Shown in pieces: positions 41,854 to 49,405 of a stretch of DNA of 59,532 nucleotides. The stretch covers positions 1 to 59,532 of the forward strand of contig JAJEQR010000019.1 in assembly GCA_020687485.1 (NCBI GenBank), given 5' to 3'. Within the stretch, counting starts at the first letter, position 1; every line of letters begins with the position of its first letter. The position numbers and the translations under genes were made by a program. The DNA comes from Hominifimenecus microfluidus. Lineage in GTDB: Bacteria; Bacillota; Clostridia; Lachnospirales; Lachnospiraceae. Under the pieces are notes generated by a model that searched no databases, was not told the origin of the DNA, and saw nothing but the letters and a program-made list of their open reading frames with translations.

Positions 41854-42771
41854 ATGGAAATCATCGTATTCTTGTCCATTGTGATTGCTGTTGTGGCTGT
41901 ATTGACTTCCATCGTTCTCGTTCGGCGTATAAAAAAACAAATAGCAGAAATGACCGATGCATTGGTTGATGTGAAAAATGGAAATGGCAATCGGCGTATT
42001 TTGTCTGCAACAAATGAACTAACAGCCCCTCTTGCCTATGAAATCAATGAGATCGTTGTGGCTTATGAAAGCAGGCTTTCTGCTGTGCGACAGACGGAAG
42101 AAACCAACCGCCAGCTTATGACGAGCCTTTCTCACGATGTTCGGACGCCTCTTACCACTCTGATCGGGTATCTTGATGCTGCACACAAAGGTATTGTCAC
42201 GGGAAAAGACCGGGATGATTATATTGAAACTGCTCGCCGGAAAGCCCACGATCTGAAAGAATATATTGATGTGCTTTTTGACTGGTTCAAGTTAAATTCC
42301 AACGAGTTTGCTTTGGAAATCCAGAGCATTGAGGCCGCAGAGTTTACAAGGAATATCCTGATTGACTGGATACCGATTTTTGAGGATAAACAGGTTGATT
42401 ATGACATTGATATTTCCGAACAGCCTGTCCGGGTAAGATTGGATATAGACAGCTATATGAGAATCATCAATAATCTCATTCAAAATGTCATCGCTCATAG
42501 CCATGCGGACAAAATTAAAATCTCCCTATCGAAGAAGGAAAACAGCATGGAGCTTCTGCTGGCAGATAATGGAGTTGGAATTGAGAAAGAAGATTTGAAA
42601 CACATTTTTGAACGGCTTTATAAGTGCGATAAAGGTCGGTCTGAGAAAGGTAGCGGTCTTGGTCTTTCCATTGTCCATCAACTTGTAGAAAAAATGGGCG
42701 GAAGCATAGCTGTTGAAAGTATACCGGGAAAAGGAACTGAATTTTCTTTGCGTTTTCCCTTGGAGATTTAA
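41854..42771 (+). CDS. Sensor histidine kinase (cassette 3)
   Basis: A 305-aa kinase with only one N-terminal membrane helix (FLSIVIAVVAVLTSIVLV, about residues 5-23) and no outer domain, so it probably takes its signal from a membrane partner such as the ABC permeases. H box MTSLSHDVRTPLTTLIGYLD (His about 95), N box NNLIQNVIAHS, G boxes ADNGVGIEKEDL and GSGLGLSIVHQL. ATG 41854 follows AAGGAGGTG. A nine-pair terminator directly behind the stop ends the regulatory operon. Confidence 0.92.
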   Translation: MEIIVFLSIVIAVVAVLTSIVLVRRIKKQIAEMTDALVDVKNGNGNRRILSATNELTAPLAYEINEIVVAYESRLSAVRQTEETNRQLMTSLSHDVRTPLTTLIGYLDAAHKGIVTGKDRDDYIETARRKAHDLKEYIDVLFDWFKLNSNEFALEIQSIEAAEFTRNILIDWIPIFEDKQVDYDIDISEQPVRVRLDIDSYMRIINNLIQNVIAHSHADKIKISLSKKENSMELLLADNGVGIEKEDLKHIFERLYKCDKGRSEKGSGLGLSIVHQLVEKMGGSIAVESIPGKGTEFSLRFPLEI

Positions 42772-42775
42772 GCGG

Positions 42776-42808
42776 GTTCCCGTCCTTGTGACGGGAACTT
42801 TTGTTTAT
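42776..42808 (+). terminator. Terminator of the cassette 3 regulatory operon
   Basis: GTTCCCGTC (42776-42784) pairs perfectly with GACGGGAAC (42790-42798), followed by TTTTGTTTATTTT. Confidence 0.88.
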
Positions 42809-42826
42809 TTTGTCGGATTTCAAATT

Positions 42827-42880
42827 GCAAGGTTAATGCAAGGTTGCGGCAAGGTTAATGCAAGGTTGGCATGATAGAAT
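42827..42880 (+). promoter_or_regulatory. Operator/promoter with four GCAAGGTT boxes at 11-bp spacing
   Basis: GCAAGGTT occurs at 42827, 42838, 42849 and 42860, each exactly 11 bases apart, and is followed by a -10-like TAGAAT (42875-42880). No clear -35 exists, as expected for a promoter that needs its activator. It lies between a terminator and the LanFEG-type genes. Direct repeats of one helical turn are the standard target of OmpR-type regulators, so the RR at 41156 is the candidate binder. Confidence 0.75.
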
Positions 42881-42906
42881 ACCTTACAGAACAGGAGGTT
42901 TTGAAT

Positions 42907-43833
42907 ATGGATACAAATTATATCATTGAAACAAAAAATCTGACAAAGCAATACGGCTCACAAAAGAGTGTGGCTGACTTAAATATCCATGTCAAGCGTG
43001 GGAGAATTTATGGTCTGTTGGGTAGAAACGGAGCCGGAAAAACCACAACTATGAAAATGCTGTTGGGTTTAACGAAGCCTACTTCCGGTGAGGTCAAAAT
43101 CTGGGGAAAGTCTTTGCAAGGAAATGAAAAGAAGTTGCTGCCCCGCATTGGCAGTTTGATTGAGTCCCCTGGTTTTTATCCCAATCTGACCGGTACGGAG
43201 AACCTGCGTATCTTTGCTACCCTGCGTGGAGTACCAAACAATCATGCCATCAAAGACGCTCTGGATTTGGTCGGGCTACCTTACAAGGATAAAAAGCTGT
43301 TTTCGCAATACTCTCTTGGCATGAAGCAGCGGTTGGCGATTGCCCTTGCAGTCATGCACGATCCGGAGCTTTTGATTTTGGATGAGCCGATCAACGGTCT
43401 CGATCCCATCGGTATTGCAGAAGTGCGATACTTTATCCGTGAGCTTTGCGACACAAGAGGAAAAACCATTTTAATTTCCAGTCACATTCTTTCGGAGATT
43501 TCCTTGCTGGCTGACAATATTGGAATTATTGACCACGGTGCATTGCTGGAAGAAGAAAGCCTTGCTGAGTTGGAGCAAAAAAGCAGTAAACATATCCGGT
43601 TTACGCTCTCTGATACTGCACAGGCGGCAAGAATTTTGGAACGCAATTTCCATGAAACCCATTTTTCCATACAAGACGACCACAATCTGCGTCTACACAA
43701 TATGGAGCTACCCGTGGGGAAAATTGTAACTGCTTTTGTAGAAAACGGATTGGAGGTATCAGAAGCACATACCTGTGAAGAAAGTCTTGAAGATTACTTC
43801 AAGCGTGTGACAGGGGGCGAAGGAATTGCTTAA
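42907..43833 (+). CDS. Lantibiotic-type ABC ATPase (LanF/BcrA-like, cassette 3)
   Basis: About 308 aa. Walker A GRNGAGKTT, Q loop and IESPGFYPNLTGTENL block, signature YSLGMKQRLAIAL, Walker B LLILDEPINGLDPIG and switch His SSHILSEI. IESPxFYPNLT and DEPINGLDP are characteristic of the bacitracin/lantibiotic-immunity ATPases. ATG 42907 follows AGGAGG (42893-42898) with eight bases; an in-frame TTG six bases earlier is too close. It forms an operon with two permeases and a lipoprotein. Confidence 0.93.
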   Translation: MDTNYIIETKNLTKQYGSQKSVADLNIHVKRGRIYGLLGRNGAGKTTTMKMLLGLTKPTSGEVKIWGKSLQGNEKKLLPRIGSLIESPGFYPNLTGTENLRIFATLRGVPNNHAIKDALDLVGLPYKDKKLFSQYSLGMKQRLAIALAVMHDPELLILDEPINGLDPIGIAEVRYFIRELCDTRGKTILISSHILSEISLLADNIGIIDHGALLEEESLAELEQKSSKHIRFTLSDTAQAARILERNFHETHFSIQDDHNLRLHNMELPVGKIVTAFVENGLEVSEAHTCEESLEDYFKRVTGGEGIA

Positions 43834-44611
43834 ACTAATCAAATGCGAATTTTTGAAATTGAAACGGAAGAAATTTATTCCGCTGATTATTTTGGCTGCG
43901 TTCCTGTTTCCAATCCCGCTGACTTATCTGATGACAACGCCCTCTATGATGGAGCGATATACGGATCGGGCAGATGCTTTCGATGGACTATTTAACATGG
44001 TGTTGGGATATGGTATCCAGTTTTTACTGCCCTGCATTATCGGAGTGATTGCCGCTATTCTGTTTTTTATGGAACGCGACAACGATACATTCAAAAATCT
44101 GCGTACAATTCCCGTAACCAGCACGCAAATGGTACTTGCAAAGATTATTGTCCTTTTTATCTTTGGAATTGTTTTTTGCGTGGCTTCTACTATTGCAACA
44201 ATTCTTTGCGGAATTGGAACATTAGAAGTTTATGGAATTGGTTATAAGCTGTTTTTGGCGGTTGAAACGGGGATCTTCATTACGGCAGGAACACTCCCGT
44301 TGATTGTCCTTGTTGTCTTTTTCAGTAAGACCTATGTTTTTTCCATTTTGTTGTGTGTCTTTTACAGCGTTCTGAACATGAGTGCTACGGCATTGTTTGA
44401 CACACTGCCTAAAACTATGTTATGGCTTCTGCCCACGCCACTGACTACATTTTGGAGTGCGGGAGATATGGCGGCTCATGGAATAAAAATGGACTTAGAG
44501 CGAATGACAGGGCTAATTCCCTCAACATTTCAAGTTGTATTCATTCTTGGGATTATGGCATTCGTTTCGTTCTTACTGATTGACAGATTATATAAGCAGA
44601 GGGGGGAATAA
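43826..44611 (+). CDS. Lantibiotic-immunity ABC permease 1 (LanE-like)
   Basis: A 261-aa permease with six membrane helices starting near residues 18-36 (FIPLIILAAFLFPIPLTYL) and the conserved block FMERDNDTFKNLRTIPVT (about 72-90) of the LanE/LanG family. The start is TTG 43826, overlapping the ATPase stop, with GAAGGA upstream. Together with the ATPase and the next permease it should remove a lantibiotic-like peptide from the membrane. Confidence 0.9.
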   Translation: MLKLIKCEFLKLKRKKFIPLIILAAFLFPIPLTYLMTTPSMMERYTDRADAFDGLFNMVLGYGIQFLLPCIIGVIAAILFFMERDNDTFKNLRTIPVTSTQMVLAKIIVLFIFGIVFCVASTIATILCGIGTLEVYGIGYKLFLAVETGIFITAGTLPLIVLVVFFSKTYVFSILLCVFYSVLNMSATALFDTLPKTMLWLLPTPLTTFWSAGDMAAHGIKMDLERMTGLIPSTFQVVFILGIMAFVSFLLIDRLYKQRGE

Positions 44612-44613
44612 AC

Positions 44614-45393
44614 ATGGTTCGCATTGTAAAAACAGAATTTTATAAATTGAAAAGGTATCATATCCTTTGGGCGGGCGTTGCACTCATGCTCCTATCCGTC
44701 CTGCTGACCTTGTTTACCTCTATGGCGAATGATGGTTCCGTTTGGGATTTTGCCTATCTTACAGAACAGGTCATCAAAAACAATATGTCCATGATTTTTC
44801 CGATGTGTATCAGCCTAATTGCTGGATATATGATTTCTCGTGAACAGACGGATGACACATTAAAAAATATTCTGACTGTGCCGATCTCTTTTAAGAAACT
44901 GTTGACCGGAAAATTGATTGTGTGCGGCGTATTGTCTATTATTTTCGGGCTGATATGCAGTCTGTTTACAATCATAGCAGAAATGATTGTGGGATTTCCC
45001 GGCTTTGAGATTTCCTTAGCTCTAAAAGCAGCCTTGCAGATTACTGCGGTTAATTTCTTTTTATATCTTGCGGTTCTGCCGATTATCGCTCTTACTTGTC
45101 GGAGGGCAGGCAGCTTTTTAGTCGGTGTAATCATTGCTTTTGTCTATGGATATGGAGGGATGTTTGCCGCAGGAAATATGACATTAGCAAACCTTTATCC
45201 GATTACCGCAAGTCTTGGAATGGTAGGCTACCGTAGCTATGATACCGCAGTCAACTGGAATATCGGAACCTGTTCTTGCAGTCTTGCGCTTGCTGTCGTT
45301 ATTTCTGCCATCTTGATTTTGTGCATGAAAGAACGAGAAGCAACCCAAACAAAGAAAAAGGCCAAAAAGGTAGCTCCAAAGAAAGGCTGGTGA
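44614..45393 (+). CDS. Lantibiotic-immunity ABC permease 2 (LanG-like)
   Basis: A 259-aa six-helix permease, similar in layout to the one before: first helix near 17-37, then the family block SREQTDDTLKNILTVPISFK (about 87-105), and a basic tail KKKAKKVAPKKGW. It starts three bases after the previous stop, with GGGGGAATAAAC upstream. The two permeases form the heterodimeric channel of the exporter. Confidence 0.9.
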   Translation: MVRIVKTEFYKLKRYHILWAGVALMLLSVLLTLFTSMANDGSVWDFAYLTEQVIKNNMSMIFPMCISLIAGYMISREQTDDTLKNILTVPISFKKLLTGKLIVCGVLSIIFGLICSLFTIIAEMIVGFPGFEISLALKAALQITAVNFFLYLAVLPIIALTCRRAGSFLVGVIIAFVYGYGGMFAAGNMTLANLYPITASLGMVGYRSYDTAVNWNIGTCSCSLALAVVISAILILCMKEREATQTKKKAKKVAPKKGW

Positions 45394-45400
45394 TGATTGT

Positions 45401-45862
45401 ATGAAGAAAAGTGCTTTAGTATTAACATTCGTTCTTTTAGGAAGTTTTATGCTTTCTGGCTGTTCAAAAGATGAAATTCTTGATCATTATAATAATATCG
45501 TTCAGTCGGCTGGAGCCATAGAGCTTACAGGAAAGTCATCTTTGGAAGGAACAAAAGAAAAAGGAATCGATGATTATACGGGAACTTATACGGCTGATTA
45601 TGAGGATTTTTCAGATACAGAGTATTTGTTCGGAGGAACTTCCATAAAAAGAGAAGCCGGTAAGGAGCTGTCTATTGACTGCACTTTGGAGGTTACGGAA
45701 GGTACTGCAAAAGTATTTTGGATTTCTGGATCTGATAAAGCAGTCACTTTGATTGAAACAACCGGAACTTATAGTGACACAATTACACTTCCTGATGGCG
45801 GAAATTATGTCGGCATTGAGTGTGAGGAATTTACTGGAAACATTGAATTGAATATTGAATAA
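45401..45862 (+). CDS. Lipoprotein, possible immunity accessory (cassette 3)
   Basis: A 153-aa protein with a lipoprotein signal: MKKSALVLTFVLLGSFMLSG followed by the lipobox Cys (LSGC, Cys 21). The mature part is rich in Thr, Asp and Glu and looks like a small beta-rich domain (TLEVTEGTAKVFWISGSDKA). Its place behind a LanFEG transporter suggests a LanI-like helper that binds the peptide outside the membrane; no sequence match to a known LanI was recognised. GGTGATGATTGT precedes the ATG. Confidence 0.75.
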   Translation: MKKSALVLTFVLLGSFMLSGCSKDEILDHYNNIVQSAGAIELTGKSSLEGTKEKGIDDYTGTYTADYEDFSDTEYLFGGTSIKREAGKELSIDCTLEVTEGTAKVFWISGSDKAVTLIETTGTYSDTITLPDGGNYVGIECEEFTGNIELNIE

Positions 45863-45964
45863 TCTTTAGCTGTGTGATGGTAAAAGAAAAATGTCACAGT
45901 ACGGCAGATTTGTTTTAGTTAAAAGTTTATGCATAAAAAATAAAGTAGGTGATTACATGGGAAA

Positions 45965-46387
45965 ATGTTAATACTGACATTTGAAGATAGTGAGGAAGAA
46001 ATCCTGAATCATATAATATCCTGTGTCAATACGGGAGCAAGAGCATTTCAAGTAATTGAAAATGCAAAAACAAATTTGAGTTTTAATGGATTAGAAATAG
46101 ATAATATAAATCGTTTGGTAAGAAAGCAGAAACAGGAAATAGATTTGACATTTACAGAATTTGAAATCCTCTATCTGTTAGCCAACAATCTAGGTAGAGT
46201 GTTTAGCAAGGAGCAGATTTATGATATTGTCTGGAAGGAATCCTATTCCGGCGATTATAACATCGTCATGAGCCATATCCGTAATCTACGTGAGAAAATA
46301 GAAGATAACCCAAGTAAACCGATTTACATACAAACAGTATGGGGAGTTGGGTATCGCTTTAACAAAAATTTAAGCAGTGGTCTGTGA
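45965..46387 (+). CDS. Orphan winged-helix regulator, copy 3
   Basis: A 140-aa homologue of the genes at 35325 and 40208: FTEFEILYLLANNLGRVFSK, SHIRNLREKIEDNPS, TVWGVGYRFNKNLSSGL. The N-terminus is acidic with no receiver domain. Upstream, TAGGTG serves an ATG at 45957 that opens a five-codon frame (ATGGGAAAATGTTAA) overlapping the real ATG at 45965, the same arrangement as in copy 1, which suggests coupled translation or a one-base slip in the ancestor. It converges with the intact XRE gene 20 bases further. Confidence 0.8.
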   Translation: MLILTFEDSEEEILNHIISCVNTGARAFQVIENAKTNLSFNGLEIDNINRLVRKQKQEIDLTFTEFEILYLLANNLGRVFSKEQIYDIVWKESYSGDYNIVMSHIRNLREKIEDNPSKPIYIQTVWGVGYRFNKNLSSGL

Positions 46388-46406
46388 AAATATTCCAGAT
46401 CACTGC

Positions 46407-46664
46407 TTATTTTTCCTTTTTAACACCCAAGAGATATTCACAAGATACATGAAAAAATTCTGCAAGAGCAACGACTTCATAATCCGGTACAAAACGTGTT
46501 CCTTGTTCGATACGAAGTACGGTAAGGTCACTGAATTCATATCCGGCCAGTTGTAGTTGTTCGGCTAATGCTTTTTGCGACATATGTTTTTCGATTCGTA
46601 GGGCTTTTACACGTTGTCCGATAAGGTTCTTGGAATTACTTTCCTGATTCCAGTAAATCTTCAT
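46407..46664 (-). CDS. XRE-family transcriptional regulator
   Basis: An 85-aa protein with a lambda-repressor-like HTH: LIGQRVKALRIEKHMSQKALAEQL ... DLTVLRIEQGTRFVPDYEVV, ending YLLGVKKEK. It is the intact gene whose tail is found twice more, behind the winged-helix copies 1 and 2. It is divergent from the hypothetical gene at 46836, and palindromic sites lie between them, so it probably regulates both directions. The ribosome site before ATG 46664 is weak (AGTTGGTG). Confidence 0.87.
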   Translation of the reverse strand: MKIYWNQESNSKNLIGQRVKALRIEKHMSQKALAEQLQLAGYEFSDLTVLRIEQGTRFVPDYEVVALAEFFHVSCEYLLGVKKEK

Positions 46665-46674
46665 TCAAACACCA

Positions 46675-46747
46675 ACTTTCTAAAGATGAAGTGTTACATG
46701 ATTGATTTTACGGAATATTATTGATAATATACTTCTAAAGATGAAGT
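46675..46747. promoter_or_regulatory. Two palindromic operators of the XRE regulator
   Basis: ACTTTCTAAAGATGAAGT (46675-46692) and ACTTCTAAAGATGAAGT (46731-46747) share the core ACTTC-TAAAGAT-GAAGT, an inverted repeat. They lie in the divergent gap between the XRE gene and the gene at 46836. Confidence 0.6.
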
Positions 46748-46835
46748 ATAAGAGAATAAAGTTGTTGAAAATAATGCAAGGACTGATAATACTGCCTGCA
46801 AAATGCAATACTTATATGGAAAGGTGGATACAAAA

Positions 46836-47171
46836 ATGAACGAAGTATTTGAAATGGTGGCAGAGGTATTGGAGGAGCTTCGTAGCGAAGCAGGAGAGCG
46901 TGAGTATTCCGTTTGTACGAAAGAAGCGAAAAATGCAGCTAAAGAATTAAAAAAGGCAAATCAGGAATATGAGAAGTTGCTGGCAGAGATTTCAGGAGAA
47001 CAGAGGGAGCTTTTGGAAAAATATATGGATATTGTGGATCATGCCCATTTTCAAGAAGAACAAAGAGCGTATTATCAGGGAATGATAGATACGATACAGA
47101 TATTTGAAGGATTGGGAATTTTGAAAAAAAGAAATAAAGTAAAAGAACTGCTTATGCATACTGAAAAATAG
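46836..47171 (+). CDS. Small helical protein of unknown function
   Basis: A 111-aa, charged, all-helical looking protein (MNEVFEMVAEVLEELRSEAG ... QRELLEKYMDIVDHAHFQEE). It resembles small DUF6809-type proteins of Firmicutes mobile elements, but this match is uncertain. No HTH or membrane segment is seen. ATG 46836 has AAGGTGG upstream. It is divergently arranged with the XRE gene and followed by a terminator; it is probably under XRE control. Confidence 0.65.
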   Translation: MNEVFEMVAEVLEELRSEAGEREYSVCTKEAKNAAKELKKANQEYEKLLAEISGEQRELLEKYMDIVDHAHFQEEQRAYYQGMIDTIQIFEGLGILKKRNKVKELLMHTEK

Positions 47172-47176
47172 TTCAA

Positions 47177-47218
47177 ACGGGGTGGAAGGCTTACAGACAA
47201 GCTGACCACCCTGTTTTA
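47177..47218 (+). terminator. Terminator behind the helical protein gene
   Basis: ACGGGGTGG pairs with CCACCCTGT (47206-47214) with a G-T pair, then TTTTA. Confidence 0.7.
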
Positions 47219-47264
47219 TCCAGAATTATTCAGAAATAATCCAGAAAAAATAGAAATCTTTCTG

Positions 47265-47615
47265 CTATTCTGTTTCATGGGTTTTATATGTACGAAGATA
47301 GGCTTCCACAAGTGCAAGGATGGTGGTTATCTGATCGGGAGTACATTCTGAAAGATAGATCAACAGCCTTTGGTAATCCAGATTATCGTTCAGAGCCGCT
47401 GGATAAAAAAATGGATCGGCAGAGATGTGTAAAGCACGAATGAGCTGTCCGAGTTTTTCAAGACTTGGAACATTGCCATGATTTTCAATCTCTTTAATAT
47501 ATCTTGATGAAACACCGGATTTTTCGGATAGCTCATCATAAGTCAGCTTTTGGTCTAATCTGGCTTTCTTCAGGCGAAAACCCATGTCTTTATCAATTTT
47601 CTTAGATTTAGCCAT
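47265..47615 (-). CDS. XRE-family regulator 2
   Basis: A 116-aa regulator with an N-terminal HTH (GFRLKKARLDQKLTYDELSE, SGVSSRYIKEIENHGNVPSL) and a helical C-terminus ending in LALVEAYLRTYK. ATG at 47615 follows GGAGGTGTATGAT on the minus strand; a longer frame to 47648 starts before that site. It stands between the cargo and the integration module and could be the element's repressor of excision. Confidence 0.85.
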   Translation of the reverse strand: MAKSKKIDKDMGFRLKKARLDQKLTYDELSEKSGVSSRYIKEIENHGNVPSLEKLGQLIRALHISADPFFYPAALNDNLDYQRLLIYLSECTPDQITTILALVEAYLRTYKTHETE

Positions 47616-47749
47616 ATCATACACCTCCATGTATAGTGTATATTTCACTTTAGAGAAAGAAAATGCACTAATAAATCACTATATTAGAGGGGTATCATGC
47701 ACTTTTAGAAAAGGTAAGAAACTTTGGATATTGCATATAAAAAAACGCA

Positions 47750-47790
47750 ATGTTCAAAGGCTTTTTTTCGTGTTTTTATCCTTTGAACAT
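47750..47790. repeat. Perfect 11-bp inverted repeat
   Basis: ATGTTCAAAGG (47750-47760) and CCTTTGAACAT (47780-47790) with a T-rich loop of 19 bases. It lies in a 525-base gap (47616-48140) that otherwise has only the terminator at 47977. It may be a terminator for either strand or a protein site. Confidence 0.5.
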
Positions 47791-47976
47791 GTTTGGGAGA
47801 GCTATGTATTCTGAACTGTTGAAAGGATTTTTTGGTGCTAATCAAAGCCAATCCTGCGTAATGCGTGGAAAGGCAGATAAATAAGTTGCATTTTAAGCAA
47901 TGTAAATAGTTATGCAGTTGAGAGTGCATTATACCCACTCGAGACATGTGGGGAAAATTTAATATCAGATATAAAC

Positions 47977-48014
47977 AACGTCCTATGGGTATCGGCCTGT
48001 AAGGGCGTTTTTTA
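47977..48014 (+). terminator. Terminator-like hairpin before integration module A
   Basis: AACGTCCT pairs with AGGGCGTT (48002-48009) with one G-T pair, followed by TTTTTTATA. Confidence 0.6.
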
Positions 48015-48140
48015 TATAAAAAAATATTTTTTAAAAACAGTGTCGGGTGTTCGACGCTGGATATATATCCATTCGTGCTATGGAGTGAAAGGGAGATATT
48101 TCACTCTGCTTCAGGTGGTTACGGAAGGAGGTGATCTCTT

Positions 48141-48581
48141 ATGAAGAAATCTTCTTCCGAACAGCAGTCAAGAATAAGGAAACAGTTTGACAGTTTCTGC
48201 AAAACCCTGTTGAAGAATGAAATGATAGATTATGAGAGAGAAAGAAATTATCGTTTAAAATATGAAATTTCTTTTTCGGAATTAACGCAGAAGGAACTAC
48301 GACAACTGGAAATCATGGATGATTACATAGTTGAATCAGAAATGTTCCATGTCTTTGATTATGACATAGAAGTAAAAGATGAGTTGATTGGTGAAGCATT
48401 AAAGTCTTTGCCGGAAAAGAAGCGAAATGTAATTTTATTATCTTTTTTTCTGGATATGACAGATACAGAAATTGCAAAATATATGAATCTTGTAAGAAGT
48501 ACCATTCATCATCATCGTACAAGTTCCCTTATAGCTTTAAAAAAGATTATGGAGGAGATCAGGACTGGAAAAAAGAAATAA
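48141..48581 (+). CDS. Sigma-like regulator of integration module A
   Basis: A 146-aa protein. The C-terminal half is a sigma-70 region 4-like HTH: LPEKKRNVILLSFFLDMTDT then EIAKYMNLVRSTIHHHRTSS. The N-terminus (FDSFCKTLLKNEMIDYERER) is conserved with its homologue at 52826 and is typical of conjugative-transposon sigma-like proteins. It probably activates the integration genes. ATG 48141 follows GGAAGGAGGTGATCTCTT, a very strong ribosome site. Confidence 0.85.
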   Translation: MKKSSSEQQSRIRKQFDSFCKTLLKNEMIDYERERNYRLKYEISFSELTQKELRQLEIMDDYIVESEMFHVFDYDIEVKDELIGEALKSLPEKKRNVILLSFFLDMTDTEIAKYMNLVRSTIHHHRTSSLIALKKIMEEIRTGKKK

Positions 48582-48801
48582 TACAAAGTTACTACCGTAT
48601 CATATTATTGTGTCGGCAGCGTCCGGAGATGTGGAAGCAATTAACAGGATTTTGAAACATTATGAAGGTTATATTGCAGTGTTATCAACCAGAAAATTAT
48701 ATGATGAATACGGAAATTTACATTATTGTGTGGATGAAACATTGAGACGCAGACTTGAAACAAAATTGATTACTAAAATACTGAAATTTAAGATTGCATA
48801 A
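48565..48801 (+). CDS. Small HTH protein of integration module A, with CTG start
   Basis: A 78-residue homologue of the protein at 53264. The conserved part is SAASGDVEAINRILKHYEGYI ... LYDEYGNLHYCVDETLRRRL. The match to the homologue extends upstream (KLLPYHIIVSAASGD against ELLPLSVIEAARAGD), well before the first GTG at 48610. The only codon with a ribosome site in the right place is CTG 48565, nine bases after GGAGG. It overlaps the sigma-like gene by 17 bases. A CTG start is rare, so the start is less certain than the gene. Confidence 0.75.
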   Translation: MEKRNNTKLLPYHIIVSAASGDVEAINRILKHYEGYIAVLSTRKLYDEYGNLHYCVDETLRRRLETKLITKILKFKIA

Positions 48802-48854
48802 TTTTTATCTGAACGACTCCCTTTCGTAAATTGATATAAAAAGAGCAATCATTG

Positions 48855-49145
48855 TACCTTGAAAATTTCATATTTATCCTGCAGGACGAATGAAACAGAG
48901 GAGCTATACAGTAGATACGCCAGGACTGTCTGCATTATTGCTTTGCGACATCGTGACGCAAAGTGGAAATGGTATCAAAATGATATGGAAGCAAAGGCAT
49001 GAGCGATAAATATTTGACTGTGATCAGAAAGTGGGATTTTTGTAGCGAAGATACTGTTTTTGTTAATGATACTTCCGGGAAAGCTGCCCGGTCTGAGAAG
49101 ATGGTGAAATACCAATGAGGCTGTTACCCGACAGCTACTGCAGGA
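48855..49145 (+). ncRNA. Structured noncoding RNA candidate, module A
   Basis: No gene fits in this 380-base gap, yet it has clear hairpins: CTTTGCG..CGCAAAG (48951-48963), CCGGG..CCCGG (49076-49091) and GGT-GAAAT-ACC next to GCTG..CAGC (49103-49136). The corresponding gap of module B has the same landmarks in the same order (ACCTTGAAAA, GAGCGA, GATACT.CC, GGTGAAA, GCTG..CAGC) with changed but compensating stems. No known RNA family was recognised. Confidence 0.5.
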
Positions 49146-49185
49146 TTTTTGAATAAAAGTAGATGAGAAAGAATAGAGAGGGAAA

Positions 49186-49335
49186 ATGAATAGTGCAAAA
49201 TTGTTGAGATACAGTATGCAGCTGTCAATGTTGAAACAATTACGCTCGTTAAAACTTATAAGTGAAGCAGAGTATCAGCTGGTAGAGAAAAAGTTAAAAA
49301 AAGATTATGGTGTTATTTCTAATATTACCGCTTGA
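49186..49335 (+). CDS. SHOCT-like small protein, module A
   Basis: A 49-aa protein: LLRYSMQLSMLKQLRSLKLI then EAEYQLVEKKLKKDYGVIS. The pattern of a short helical hairpin with 'L.LIS..EY..I...L..DY' is SHOCT-like. A homologue of the same length is at 53882. AGAGAGGGAAA precedes the ATG. It lies 70 bases before the recombinase and is a constant member of this module type; it may be an excision partner, which is inference. Confidence 0.75.
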   Translation: MNSAKLLRYSMQLSMLKQLRSLKLISEAEYQLVEKKLKKDYGVISNITA

Positions 49336-49343
49336 CTATCGGA

Positions 49344-49386
49344 GTGTTGCGTTGTAAGATTATATCAACACTACGGTAGGAACACA
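49344..49386 (+). promoter_or_regulatory. Recombinase-gene promoter region with att-like motif, module A
   Basis: GTGTTG..CAACAC flanks the presumed promoter, followed by TAGGAACACA (49377-49386), which is the exact reverse complement of TGTGTTCCTA found at the 3' end of the recombinase gene. The same arrangement exists before recombinase B. Confidence 0.55.
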
Positions 49387-49405
49387 AAAAGAAAGGGGCG
49401 GTGAA

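Noticed and set aside
47616-48140. A hidden gene in the gap before integration module A
   Set aside because: Frames there are short, without ribosome sites or family patterns; only an inverted repeat and a terminator were kept.
49100-49140. Cobalamin-riboswitch-like GGTGAAA segment
   Set aside because: The GGTGAAA box alone resembles it; the order of the other conserved boxes does not fit and the downstream genes are unrelated to cobalamin.
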